This document shows positions 25,776-33,308 of a DNA stretch of 33,308 nucleotides, piece by piece. The stretch is taken from contig JAEUTB010000042.1 of assembly GCA_016787995.1 (NCBI GenBank), positions 1 through 33,308 on the forward strand. Direction: 5' to 3'. Made by a program: the position numbers and the translations under genes. A model generated the notes under the pieces. It saw only the letters and a list, made by a program, of their open reading frames with translations. It searched no databases and was not told where the DNA came from. The number at the start of each line of letters is the position of its first letter. Position 1 is the first letter of the stretch. This DNA is from Flavobacteriales bacterium. Lineage in GTDB: Bacteria > Bacteroidota > Bacteroidia > Flavobacteriales_F > PHOS-HE28.

Positions 25776-25794
25776 TCATGGTTTACCAGTATTG
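25776..25794 (+). promoter_or_regulatory. Shared 19-bp upstream element, copy 3 (type-A T9SS gene)
   Basis: TCATGGTTTACCAGTATTG fits the shared pattern and contains a TGGT-TT-ACCA dyad. Exactly 20 nt after its TTG lies TCTCTTCG (25815-25822), a two-mismatch TAnnTTTG box with the same TTCG ending as copy 2. The gene start at 25853 is 30 nt beyond. Confidence 0.6.
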
Positions 25795-25852
25795 CCCATC
25801 GAACGGATCGGTCCTCTCTTCGCAGAGTAAGAAACAGCCAAAACCGAAACCC

Positions 25853-28800
25853 ATGAAATACCTCATTCGATCATTGATCGTACTCGCTTTGGTCGCGGGT
25901 ATAACGTCCGAAGGAATGGCTCAACTTTTCCGAAGTGCCAACAGCGGGAATTGGAACGCGATCGGAACCTGGCAGCAAAGTACCGATGGTGGTGCTTCTT
26001 GGGGGCCTGCAGCAGCCACTCCAACGAACGCTAGCGGTGAGATCACGGTACGTGCGCCGCATACGGTGACGGTGGCCGCTCCGGTGAACCTGGATGATGT
26101 GACGGTCGAAGCCGGGGGTACGGTGACCACAACCACCGGTGGTATAGCATGGGTGATCAACAATGGCACTTTCGGAGTACGCATCTTCGGGACCTTCAAT
26201 GCGAACGCTGGTGGAGGAAGCTTCGGCTGCTGTGGTTCAGTGAGCGTGGAGAACGGCGGCGTGGTGAACATGAACAATGGTGGAGCCTTCTTCGGCCCGA
26301 CCACGGTTCAAGTGGGTGGAACGGTCATTGGCAATACCCCCATCAACCTCGGAGGCGGGACGATCGTGAACCATGGCACTTGGACCATGACCGGCACCAA
26401 TGGGATCACCTTGTCCGGAGGCGGTTCGTTGACCAATAACGGAACCATGGTCTGGAAGGGCGGCACCTTGAGCGGCACACTCACGAACAATGGCACCTTG
26501 ACCTGGTCAGGCGGAACGATCACCAGCAGCCCATTGGGCGTTATCAATAACGGTGCCAGTGCCACCTTCATCTGCAACTGGAACACTGCCCAGAACGGTT
26601 CCATCAACAACCAAGGAACCTTTACCTGGAGCGCCGGTACCTTTCTTTCATTCACGGCGATCGGCACATTCCTGAACGCTCCGAGCGCGACCTTCAACAT
26701 GGCCGGCAATGCTGGCTTCAACACCTTCTACCAAGCTGTAACGAACCAAGGCACCATCAACTTCTCCGTGGCCGGTTCATTGCTGGCCAATCCCGGCACC
26801 ACATTGAACAACTCCGGCACCATCAATGTGAACGCCGGGACTTGGATATGGGGCCATCCAACATCGAATACCGGCAGCTTGAACATCGCCAATGGTGCCA
26901 CCCTGGATATCAGCCAGTCCACGACCATCAGCGGTCCGGTGAGCAACGCGGGTACGCTCATGGGCTCCATCGCCTCCTTCACCGGCACGACCTTCACCAA
27001 CAACGGCAGTGTAACGCTGACGAACCTACCCTTCAACGGTAGTGCCGCACAAACATTGACCGGCACTGGCAGTATCAGCAACCTAACGTTGAACAACACC
27101 AACGGTCTCACCCTGGGTGGAAGCCAGACGGTGACGGGAACCCTCACGCTCACCAACGGCCGCATCACGCTCGGTAACAATGACCTGGTACTGAGCAACA
27201 CCAACCTGGCCGCTCTTGTCGGCGGCAACGCCACGAACCACATCGTCACCAATGGCACTGGCTCCTTCCGCAGGAACTTGCCTGTCAGCGGAGCAGACTA
27301 CCCCTTCCCCATCGGTACGGGAGCGAGCTACCTGCCTGTGATACTTAGCAACACTAGTGGGCCACAAGAGCGTTTCGGCGCGCGGGTGCAGAACGATGTA
27401 CATAGCGACTACAGCACGCCAGGCACACCAGCCGGCAACGTGGTGGGGAACGAACAAGTGGAACGCACTTGGGTGATCTCCGAGCAGACCGATGGCGGTA
27501 ACCAGGCCACCTTGCAAGTGCAGTGGAACAGTACGGATGAAGGCGTCAACTTCGACCGCGCGAACAGTGCGCTGCATAGCTACAATGGCACCGATTGGGT
27601 GGCGCTGGCCTTGGGTGCCGCTGGAGGCAGCAACCCCTATACCCGCAGCGCATCGAACGTGGCCGTGTTCCGCGAGTTCACGGTAGCCGATGGGGAGAGC
27701 ACCTTGCCCTTCGTGTGCAACAATGGACTTACACCTGGATCCCTGTGCAATGACAACGACGCCTGTACGATCAACGATGTGGTTACCGCCGGTTGCCAAT
27801 GTGCAGGCACCTTCCAAGATGCCGACGGTGATGGCACTTGCGACCTGAACGACGGCTGCCCGAACGATCCCAACAAGACACTACCAGGCTCTTGCGGTTG
27901 CGGTGTAAGTGATGTCGATTCAGACAATGATGGAACCCTGGATTGCAACGACGCCTGTCCCTTGGACCCGAACAAGATCATCCCGGGTGATTGTGGCTGT
28001 GGTGTAAGTGACCTGGACAGTGATGATGATGGTACGGCCGATTGCAACGACGGCTGCCCGAACGATCCCTTGAAGATATCTCCCGGTGGCTGTGGATGTG
28101 GAACACCGGAGGTCGATACGAACAACGATGGGGCGTGTGATGGGAACAGTGCCTGCACTGCATTCATTGCACCCCATCTTAGTGGGATCCCGGACGCAGG
28201 ACCAGCGATCACCATCGAGCCAGCATGTCCTCCATCCAACGTGGGGTTCGTCCTGATCAACATCTGCAGTGATGCCACTGGGATCTACAGGTTGTACGAC
28301 GAAGTGACCGATGTCGTGGTGGACTTCGGTCAAATGAACGGCTGCGGAGCAACTGGCCATGGTTGCCCCGGTGGTGGTCTGAGCTGTCTATGGGAGTCCT
28401 GGCAACTCCCGGCAGGTCCATACAGCCTCAGGCTTTACAATGACCTATCCGGCTCACAACCCCTCGCATGCGCAAGGATCGACTTCACGGTACCCGGTGC
28501 TGGAGCGTGCTGCGGCGGCCTAGGTCCCGTTGGAACGCCTTGCGATGACGGCAACGCGTGCACCGTGAACGATTCGCTGAATACCAGTTGCCTTTGTGTG
28601 GGGGTGTTGCTGGATTCCGACAGTGACGGAACCTGCGATGCCGATGACGCCTGCCCCATGGACCCGAACAAAGTCGCCCCTGGCGCTTGTGGTTGCGGCG
28701 CACCAGACGTACCTCAGACATACTATGCAGATACCGATGAGGATGGCTTCGGCGATCCTAACAGCACGATCGCGGGATACACCTGCGATCAACCGACCGG

Positions 28801-30394
28801 TTACGTTCTTGACAACACCGACGATTGTCCCACCCTACCCGGCCGCGTCGGGGATAGTTGCAATGATGGCAATGCTGGGACCACTGGCGATGTGATCACC
28901 GCAGCCTGTGTATGCCTGGGCACCCCGATCGGCGATTGCACCAACTATACGCTCGAGTTGCAGAGCGGCGGCGGCATGGCGAACGCTGTGACCTACGAAG
29001 TGCTGGATGAGACCGGTGTAGCCACCATCCTCAGTGGGAACAACCCTGTACCATCGGATGGTGTCGGCACCCTGAACCTCTGTCTGCCCGACGGATGCTA
29101 TCAGTTGCGCATCACGGATAGTGCTGGCGACGGCCTGCTCGGCTACATCCTTCGAGAAACAGGTCCCAATGCACGCCGTGTGATCGACAACGCGTTCAAC
29201 ATGAACGACGGAGTAAGCCAGATCAGCGCCGGAGGAGGCTTCTGTTTACCCTTGGGTGATGACCGCCTCATCTGGAGCAGCTGCGACAAGCTCGATTGGA
29301 TCGACAACAAGTTCATCGTGGCAAGTTCCAATACGGCCGTATCCGCCCAGTTCGGTATTACCAATACCACCAGCGGCTATGAGTTCTGGTTCTTCGACCC
29401 CAACGGCGGCTTCAGCTTCCGCCGATTCCGGAGCCACGCCACCAGTGATGGTACAGGCAGCGGTGCAACAAGGGCCTGCCACTTCAAGGTGAATGGCTGG
29501 TTCAACACACCGAGCACTCCGCACTTGCCCGACAACGTACTGTTGAACGTGCGGATCCGTGGTCGGGTGGCCGGCAACAACCTACCATTCGGACCGGCCT
29601 GCCAGTTCATGCTGGACGCCGCGTTGGCCGCATGTCCACGGGTGAAGCTCCAGGATGATCCGTACAACGCGGCGGACTACAGCTGCGGCGTTTCGCGCAA
29701 TTTCGGTGGAGGTAGCAGCGCCGCTAATCGGATCCATGCCGCACCACCACAACCGATACCCTCGGTGCCCAGCAACCTGGTGCGCTACCAATTCCGGTTC
29801 CGTATCCCCAGTGAAGGGATCTGCATCGTGCGGCCTCCCCAAACCAGCGCGCGCATGGTATTGAACTGGACCAATGGGGCTCCTTTGCAGTGCACCAAGA
29901 CCTACGAGGTGGACGTGCGCGTGAGCTTGGACGGGGGTGCCTCCTGGTGCTTCGGTCCCGCTGGAAGCAGCGCGACGACAGCCTGCGCCGATACCGAGGA
30001 TTGGGGCAAAGTATGTTTGGTCACTATCAACCCCTGCGCGGGGGTGAGCGGCGGAACGAATGCGATGATCGGTGGCACCAACGCGGATCCGATCGACCTT
30101 CTCCCCGATGAGCAACGTGTGGTGCTTTATCCGAACCCGAACCATGGCGACCAACTGTTCCTGGTCTTGAACGACCTTGAGAACGAAGTACACGTGGTCC
30201 ACATGGACATTCTCGACCTAACCGGCAAACGTGTGATGACCCGCTCGATCCCGGTGCAGGCCCACGGAGCTGACGCGGGTGGTTCCGTGAACACCAACCT
30301 CACCTTGAGCGAAGACCTGAGCAGTGGGGTGTACATCGTTCACCTCTCCGTGGGTGATCGCGACCACATCGAGCGCTTGGTCATTCAACGGTAA
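25853..30394 (+). CDS. T9SS type-A secreted beta-solenoid protein with thrombospondin type-3-like repeats
   Basis: The product has 1513 residues from the ATG at 25853, which gives a good signal peptide (ending near EGMAQ); a longer in-frame start at 25778 falls inside the shared promoter-like element and was rejected. Residues about 25-470 are built of N-N-G-T-x-x-W-S/K-G-G-type repeats that suggest a beta-solenoid. About 625-765 carry Asp-rich D-x-D-x-D-G-x-x-D repeats alternating with C-x-C-G motifs, like calcium-binding thrombospondin type-3 repeats. Two further Cys/Asp-rich blocks lie near 895-945 and 960-1025. The final about 90 residues (from YPNPNHGD to IERLVIQR) fit the type-A T9SS sorting domain. 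It is followed by a terminator. A surface or released structural protein is likely; no enzyme domain was seen. Confidence 0.88.
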   Translation: MKYLIRSLIVLALVAGITSEGMAQLFRSANSGNWNAIGTWQQSTDGGASWGPAAATPTNASGEITVRAPHTVTVAAPVNLDDVTVEAGGTVTTTTGGIAWVINNGTFGVRIFGTFNANAGGGSFGCCGSVSVENGGVVNMNNGGAFFGPTTVQVGGTVIGNTPINLGGGTIVNHGTWTMTGTNGITLSGGGSLTNNGTMVWKGGTLSGTLTNNGTLTWSGGTITSSPLGVINNGASATFICNWNTAQNGSINNQGTFTWSAGTFLSFTAIGTFLNAPSATFNMAGNAGFNTFYQAVTNQGTINFSVAGSLLANPGTTLNNSGTINVNAGTWIWGHPTSNTGSLNIANGATLDISQSTTISGPVSNAGTLMGSIASFTGTTFTNNGSVTLTNLPFNGSAAQTLTGTGSISNLTLNNTNGLTLGGSQTVTGTLTLTNGRITLGNNDLVLSNTNLAALVGGNATNHIVTNGTGSFRRNLPVSGADYPFPIGTGASYLPVILSNTSGPQERFGARVQNDVHSDYSTPGTPAGNVVGNEQVERTWVISEQTDGGNQATLQVQWNSTDEGVNFDRANSALHSYNGTDWVALALGAAGGSNPYTRSASNVAVFREFTVADGESTLPFVCNNGLTPGSLCNDNDACTINDVVTAGCQCAGTFQDADGDGTCDLNDGCPNDPNKTLPGSCGCGVSDVDSDNDGTLDCNDACPLDPNKIIPGDCGCGVSDLDSDDDGTADCNDGCPNDPLKISPGGCGCGTPEVDTNNDGACDGNSACTAFIAPHLSGIPDAGPAITIEPACPPSNVGFVLINICSDATGIYRLYDEVTDVVVDFGQMNGCGATGHGCPGGGLSCLWESWQLPAGPYSLRLYNDLSGSQPLACARIDFTVPGAGACCGGLGPVGTPCDDGNACTVNDSLNTSCLCVGVLLDSDSDGTCDADDACPMDPNKVAPGACGCGAPDVPQTYYADTDEDGFGDPNSTIAGYTCDQPTGYVLDNTDDCPTLPGRVGDSCNDGNAGTTGDVITAACVCLGTPIGDCTNYTLELQSGGGMANAVTYEVLDETGVATILSGNNPVPSDGVGTLNLCLPDGCYQLRITDSAGDGLLGYILRETGPNARRVIDNAFNMNDGVSQISAGGGFCLPLGDDRLIWSSCDKLDWIDNKFIVASSNTAVSAQFGITNTTSGYEFWFFDPNGGFSFRRFRSHATSDGTGSGATRACHFKVNGWFNTPSTPHLPDNVLLNVRIRGRVAGNNLPFGPACQFMLDAALAACPRVKLQDDPYNAADYSCGVSRNFGGGSSAANRIHAAPPQPIPSVPSNLVRYQFRFRIPSEGICIVRPPQTSARMVLNWTNGAPLQCTKTYEVDVRVSLDGGASWCFGPAGSSATTACADTEDWGKVCLVTINPCAGVSGGTNAMIGGTNADPIDLLPDEQRVVLYPNPNHGDQLFLVLNDLENEVHVVHMDILDLTGKRVMTRSIPVQAHGADAGGSVNTNLTLSEDLSSGVYIVHLSVGDRDHIERLVIQR

Positions 30395-30413
30395 GGAACC
30401 GACCAACGGAACG

Positions 30414-30446
30414 GGAGGAGGTCGTCCGGTAAGGGCGGCCTCTTCC
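30414..30446 (+). terminator. Intrinsic terminator-like hairpin after the type-A T9SS gene
   Basis: A core stem GAGGTCGTCC / GGGCGGCCTC (10 bp, two G-U pairs) with a 5-nt GGTAA loop extends outward by about four more pairs. It is followed by a pyrimidine-rich tract (TCTTTCCTCCC). It starts 19 nt after the stop at 30394. Confidence 0.75.
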
Positions 30447-30526
30447 TCTTTCCTCCCAACGGCGGTCAAGCCGGTAGAGCGGTCCATTTCTTTTCCCGGG
30501 ACCTGCCGTACCGTTCCCTAAGGATC

Positions 30527-30534
30527 TACTTTTG
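30527..30534 (+). promoter_or_regulatory. -7 promoter box TACTTTTG upstream of the arginine decarboxylase leader ORFs
   Basis: TACTTTTG is an exact match to the Bacteroidota -7 consensus TAnnTTTG. It ends 5 nt before an ATG at 30540, the same spacing as at 10398. No good -33 TTG is visible 17-23 nt upstream. It lies well past the terminator at 30414, in the 428-bp stretch between annotated genes. Confidence 0.55.
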
Positions 30535-30539
30535 CCCGC

Positions 30540-30638
30540 ATGACCACGGCTTGGAATGATCTGCGGATGCACCTGCCCCCTTGCGGCTGCCAGGTGTCGT
30601 CCAACGTTCCTGTGGCCGGTCGCCCCCCCTTCCGCTGA
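30540..30638 (+). CDS. Candidate 32-residue leader ORF upstream of arginine decarboxylase
   Basis: This small ORF begins 5 nt after an exact -7 box. It has 32 codons, contains a Pro-Pro-Cys-Gly-Cys stretch in the middle and ends in G-R-P-P-F-R. Its stop overlaps the start of the next small ORF (TGATG). I do not recognise the peptide. Position and overlap suggest a leader peptide in the arginine decarboxylase transcript, but no experimental or family evidence supports translation. The stretch may instead be plain untranslated leader. Confidence 0.35.
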   Translation: MTTAWNDLRMHLPPCGCQVSSNVPVAGRPPFR

Positions 30639-30826
30639 TGAACGCACGAAGCCTCTCCGTGACCCGGCTGCAGCAAGCCATCCACGCGCAAGGACTTCCG
30701 CTTCTTCCCCTTGATCCCCTATCCGGCATCCGCTGCTTCGGATCCGGGATGAAGCAACGTCCGCAACAGGAAGGCCCTCAATCGCTTCCCTACTACCCAC
30801 ACCTCCTTCCTTCGACCGAAGCATGA
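30638..30826 (+). CDS. Candidate 62-residue ORF overlapping the arginine decarboxylase start
   Basis: This ORF begins at the ATG overlapping the stop of the 32-codon ORF, and its own stop overlaps the arginine decarboxylase ATG (ATGA). The peptide is rich in Pro, Gln, Leu and Ser, has no signal peptide and no recognised domain. Overlap at both ends would allow translational coupling from the promoter at 30527 through to the decarboxylase. The coding potential itself looks low. An earlier in-frame TTG at 30581 is possible but less attractive. Confidence 0.35.
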   Translation: MNARSLSVTRLQQAIHAQGLPLLPLDPLSGIRCFGSGMKQRPQQEGPQSLPYYPHLLPSTEA

Positions 30827-32238
30827 AGACCCGTTACGTCGACCTCATCGAACAGACCTTCGACTTCCCCAAGGACGAATTCAAGATCGATGATGATCAG
30901 CTCCTCTGGAACGACCTGCCTTTGGTGGAACTGCTCGAAAAGCACGGAACACCGCTGCGGATCAGCTACCTGCCCAAGATCGGTGAGAAGATCGACATGG
31001 CCCGGAACAGCTTCGCCAAGGCGATGAAGGAACATGAGTACAACGGCACGTACGAGTACTTCTACTGCACCAAGAGCAATCACTTCCACTATGTGATCGA
31101 CAAGGTGCTGGACAAAGGGGTGAACCTGGAGACGAGCAGCGCGTACGATCTGGAGATGATCGAGCTGTTGATCGAACGCGGCCGGATCACCAAGGACAGC
31201 ACCATCCTGTGCAATGGTTTCAAGGATGAGCGCTACATCAAAGGCATCGGTAGGCTCGCCAACCGGGGCTTCAACGTGGTGCCCATCATCGACAACATGG
31301 CCGAGATCTACCACCTCGACGAGGTGATCGAAGGCCATTGCGACATCGGCATCCGCATCGCCGCTGAAGAGGCGCCGAAGTTCGAGTTCTACACCAGCCG
31401 CCTGGGCATCGGCTCCAAGGACATCATCCCCTTCTATATGCGCAACATCAGCAAGCAGAAGAAATTCCGCTTGAAGCTGATGCACTTCTTCATCAACACG
31501 GGTATCACCGACACGGCCTACTACTGGAACGAGCTGGGCAAATGCGTGAACGTTTACTGCGACCTGTGGAAGCTGTGCCGCACGCTGGACACGCTGGACA
31601 TCGGTGGTGGCCTGCCCATCAAGAACAGCCTCAACTTCAGTTTCGACACCGACTACATGATCGGCGAGATCGTGGGTCGCATCAAGGACATCTGCGAAGA
31701 GAACAAGGTGCACGAACCCAACATCTTCTCGGAGTTCGGCAGCTTCACCGTGAGCGACAGCGGTGCCACCTTCTTCAGCATCGTTCACCAGAAGAAGCAG
31801 AACGAAAAGGAACGGTGGAACATGATCGACGGCAGCTTCATGACCACGCTACCGGACACTTGGGCCATCAGCAAGCGGTTCATCATGCTGCCGGTGAACA
31901 ATTGGAACGATGAGTATGAGCGCGTGTTCCTGGGCGGTATGACCTGTGATAGCGACGACTATTACAACAGCGAGCAGCACATCAACGCCATCTACCTGCC
32001 CAAGTACCGCGAAGACCGCAAGCAGTACATCGGTTACTTCAACACCGGCGCTTACCAGGATACCTTGGGCGGCTTCGGCGGCATCCAGCACTGCCTCATC
32101 CCGAAACCGAAACACGTGCTCATCGATCGCCTGCCGGATGGAACGCTGACGGACAAGGTCTTCGCCGAGCAGCAGAGCGCTGAACGGATGCTGCAACTGT
32201 TGGGCTATCTGCCCATGGAAGAGCCTGTGCGGAAGTGA
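30823..32238 (+). CDS. speA: Arginine decarboxylase, PLP-dependent fold-III type
   Basis: The product has 471 residues, the usual length of the Bacteroidota enzymes annotated as arginine decarboxylase and shorter than E. coli SpeA. PLP-binding K84 lies in YCTKSNHF, the phosphate-binding glycine loop in DIGGGLP, and a C-D-S-D-D motif near residue 374-378 matches the catalytic Cys region of the family. The canonical E-P-G-R motif reads E-F-G-S here, as expected for this subfamily. It should convert arginine to agmatine in the cytoplasm as the first step of polyamine synthesis. Substrate assignment follows family annotation; a related diamino-acid decarboxylase cannot be excluded. It is preceded by two overlapping small ORFs and followed by a deoxyhypusine synthase-like gene. 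Confidence 0.85.
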   Translation: MKTRYVDLIEQTFDFPKDEFKIDDDQLLWNDLPLVELLEKHGTPLRISYLPKIGEKIDMARNSFAKAMKEHEYNGTYEYFYCTKSNHFHYVIDKVLDKGVNLETSSAYDLEMIELLIERGRITKDSTILCNGFKDERYIKGIGRLANRGFNVVPIIDNMAEIYHLDEVIEGHCDIGIRIAAEEAPKFEFYTSRLGIGSKDIIPFYMRNISKQKKFRLKLMHFFINTGITDTAYYWNELGKCVNVYCDLWKLCRTLDTLDIGGGLPIKNSLNFSFDTDYMIGEIVGRIKDICEENKVHEPNIFSEFGSFTVSDSGATFFSIVHQKKQNEKERWNMIDGSFMTTLPDTWAISKRFIMLPVNNWNDEYERVFLGGMTCDSDDYYNSEQHINAIYLPKYREDRKQYIGYFNTGAYQDTLGGFGGIQHCLIPKPKHVLIDRLPDGTLTDKVFAEQQSAERMLQLLGYLPMEEPVRK

Positions 32239-32331
32239 GTTTCGAGTGATCCGTGGCCAGTAGCGAGTCTGCCGTCTCCTCGGTTCAAATGGAAGTTGCG
32301 CGGCAGACTCGCTACTGGCCACTCAAAACTC
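32237..32331. repeat. Large intergenic palindrome (perfect 21-bp arms plus imperfect outer arms)
   Basis: The arms at 32254-32274 and 32301-32321 are perfect reverse complements separated by 26 nt. Outer arms GAGTTTCGAG (32237-32246) and CTCAAAACTC (32322-32331) also pair with one mismatch, offset by a 7-nt insertion on the left. The left outer arm overlaps the decarboxylase stop codon. The motif CGAGT recurs within the arms. No T-tract follows, so a REP- or MITE-like element fits better than an intrinsic terminator. Confidence 0.85.
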
Positions 32332-32336
32332 GCCCC

Positions 32337-32363
32337 TTGCATTTCTCCTCCGCTCTATCTTTC
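32337..32363 (+). promoter_or_regulatory. Candidate promoter for the deoxyhypusine synthase-like gene
   Basis: TTG at 32337-32339 and TATCTTTC at 32356-32363 resemble -33 and -7 boxes with a 16-nt spacer; the -7 box has one mismatch. The ATG at 32391 lies 27 nt downstream. It sits after the palindrome and would allow expression independent of speA. Confidence 0.35.
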
Positions 32364-32390
32364 GCCCCCATTCCCTCCTGCCCTCAAGAA

Positions 32391-33308
32391 ATGAGCAACC
32401 GACCGATCAGCAGCTTCATCGAGAAGCACTACCTGCACTTCAACGCCGCCGCACTGGTGGATGCCGCGAAGGGCTACAAGGAACACCTCGGCAAAGGCCG
32501 CAAGATGATGGTGACCCTCGCCGGTGCCATGAGCACGGCCGAATTGGGCAAGATCCTCGCCGAGATGATCCGCCAGGGCAAGGTGGACATCATCAGCTGC
32601 ACCGGCGCCAACCTGGAGGAGGATGTGATGAACCTGGTGGCGCACGACCACTATGAGCGCGTACCGAACTACCGCGACCTGACCCCGCAACAGGAGCGCG
32701 ATCTGTTGGACCGCGGCATGAACCGGGTAACGGACACCTGCATCCCCGAACACGAAGCCTTCCGCCGCCTGGAGAAACACGTGGTGGACCTGTGGACGGC
32801 CGACGATAAGAGCGGCAACCGCCGTTTCCCGCACGAGTACTTCTACGAGATGATCCGCAGCGGGGTGTTGAAGCAGTATTACCAGATCGATCCGAAGGAC
32901 AGCTGGATGGTGGCCGCCGCCGAGCGCAACCTGCCGATCATCTGTCCCGGATGGGAGGATAGCACCCTGGGCAACATCTTCGCGGGCCACTGCCTGGTGG
33001 GCGATTGCAAGCCGGGCATGATGAAGAGCGGCATCGAATACATGATGTTCCTGGCCGAATGGTACACCAATAATTGCGGCGACGCCGGCATCGGCTTCTT
33101 CCAGATCGGGGGGGGCATCGCCGGTGATTTCCCCATCTGTGTGGTCCCCATGCTGCACCAGGACCTGCAGCGCGACAACATCCCCTTCTGGAGCTACTTC
33201 TGCCAGATCAGCGACAGCACCACCAGCTACGGCAGCTATAGCGGCGCCGTGCCCAATGAAAAGATCACTTGGGGAAAACTCGACATCGATACCCCGAAGT
33301 ACATCATC
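32391..33308 (+). CDS. Deoxyhypusine synthase-like protein (3' end outside window)
   Basis: The frame is open to the window end; 306 codons are visible and about 15-20 residues are probably missing. The family motifs are present: S-C-T-G-A-N-L-E-E-D near residue 66-75, a P-G-W-E-D-S-T-L-G motif in the middle, G-G-G-I-A-G-D-F-P near the NAD site, and W-G-K296-L, which aligns with the catalytic lysine (K329) of human deoxyhypusine synthase. Bacteria lack eIF5A, and bacterial relatives are reported to transfer aminobutyl groups to polyamines such as putrescine, forming homospermidine. Its place after arginine decarboxylase supports a polyamine role. The exact substrate cannot be read from sequence. 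Confidence 0.9.
   Translation, partial: MSNRPISSFIEKHYLHFNAAALVDAAKGYKEHLGKGRKMMVTLAGAMSTAELGKILAEMIRQGKVDIISCTGANLEEDVMNLVAHDHYERVPNYRDLTPQQERDLLDRGMNRVTDTCIPEHEAFRRLEKHVVDLWTADDKSGNRRFPHEYFYEMIRSGVLKQYYQIDPKDSWMVAAAERNLPIICPGWEDSTLGNIFAGHCLVGDCKPGMMKSGIEYMMFLAEWYTNNCGDAGIGFFQIGGGIAGDFPICVVPMLHQDLQRDNIPFWSYFCQISDSTTSYGSYSGAVPNEKITWGKLDIDTPKYII

Noticed and set aside
25778-25852. Upstream start for the type-A T9SS protein
   Set aside because: This ATG is part of the shared 19-bp promoter-like element, and the downstream ATG at 25853 gives a proper signal peptide.
30395-30822. Known riboswitch upstream of arginine decarboxylase
   Set aside because: Small hairpins are present, but I could not match the conserved core of any riboswitch class that I know.
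30793-33158. Minus-strand ORFs of about 270-330 codons opposite speA and the deoxyhypusine synthase-like gene
   Set aside because: The plus-strand proteins have intact catalytic motifs along the full length; the antisense translations are Val/His/Asp-rich and resemble nothing.

Overview
The window looks like chromosome from a GC-rich member of the Bacteroidota, most likely a Flavobacteriales lineage. The grounds are C-terminal type IX secretion (T9SS) sorting domains of both type A and type B, PorP/SprF outer-membrane proteins, PD40-OmpA proteins, promoter boxes resembling the Bacteroidota TAnnTTTG -7 element, and Bacteroidota-type polyamine genes. All genes are on the + strand. The assignment rests on protein families; no rRNA or other phylogenetic marker is present.

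Region 1 (1-18135) holds two consecutive copies of the same three-gene plan: a giant T9SS type-B surface protein, a PorP/SprF-like protein, and a PD40/OmpA protein. Module 1 is a >2399-residue repeat adhesin with a C-type lectin domain (cut by the window edge), a PorP/SprF protein and a PD40-PKD-OmpA protein. Module 2 is a DUF7948/SBBP-propeller adhesin, a second PorP/SprF protein and a TPR-PD40-OmpA-like protein with an added DUF1573 domain, followed 2 nt later by peptidase E (pepE). Genes in each module overlap or abut, so each is probably one operon that makes a secreted filament or adhesin together with its own anchoring parts.

Region 2 (18136-20261) carries housekeeping membrane genes: an MscS-type mechanosensitive channel and a CorA-type magnesium channel.

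Region 3 (20262-30394) holds a NarL-type response regulator and a TPR-containing sensor histidine kinase, separated by two unfamiliar genes, one of them an exported HExxH metallopeptidase-like protein. Base composition drops from about 20990 to 24180 and recovers inside the kinase gene. A probable lipoprotein and a large beta-solenoid/TSP3-like T9SS type-A protein follow. The response regulator, the lipoprotein and the type-A protein share a 19-bp upstream element that I could not assign to a known regulator.

Region 4 (30395-33308) is polyamine metabolism: a terminator, a promoter, two small overlapping ORFs that run into a fold-III arginine decarboxylase gene, a large intergenic palindrome, and a deoxyhypusine synthase-like gene cut by the window end. 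I saw no tRNA, rRNA, CRISPR array, transposase or integrase.
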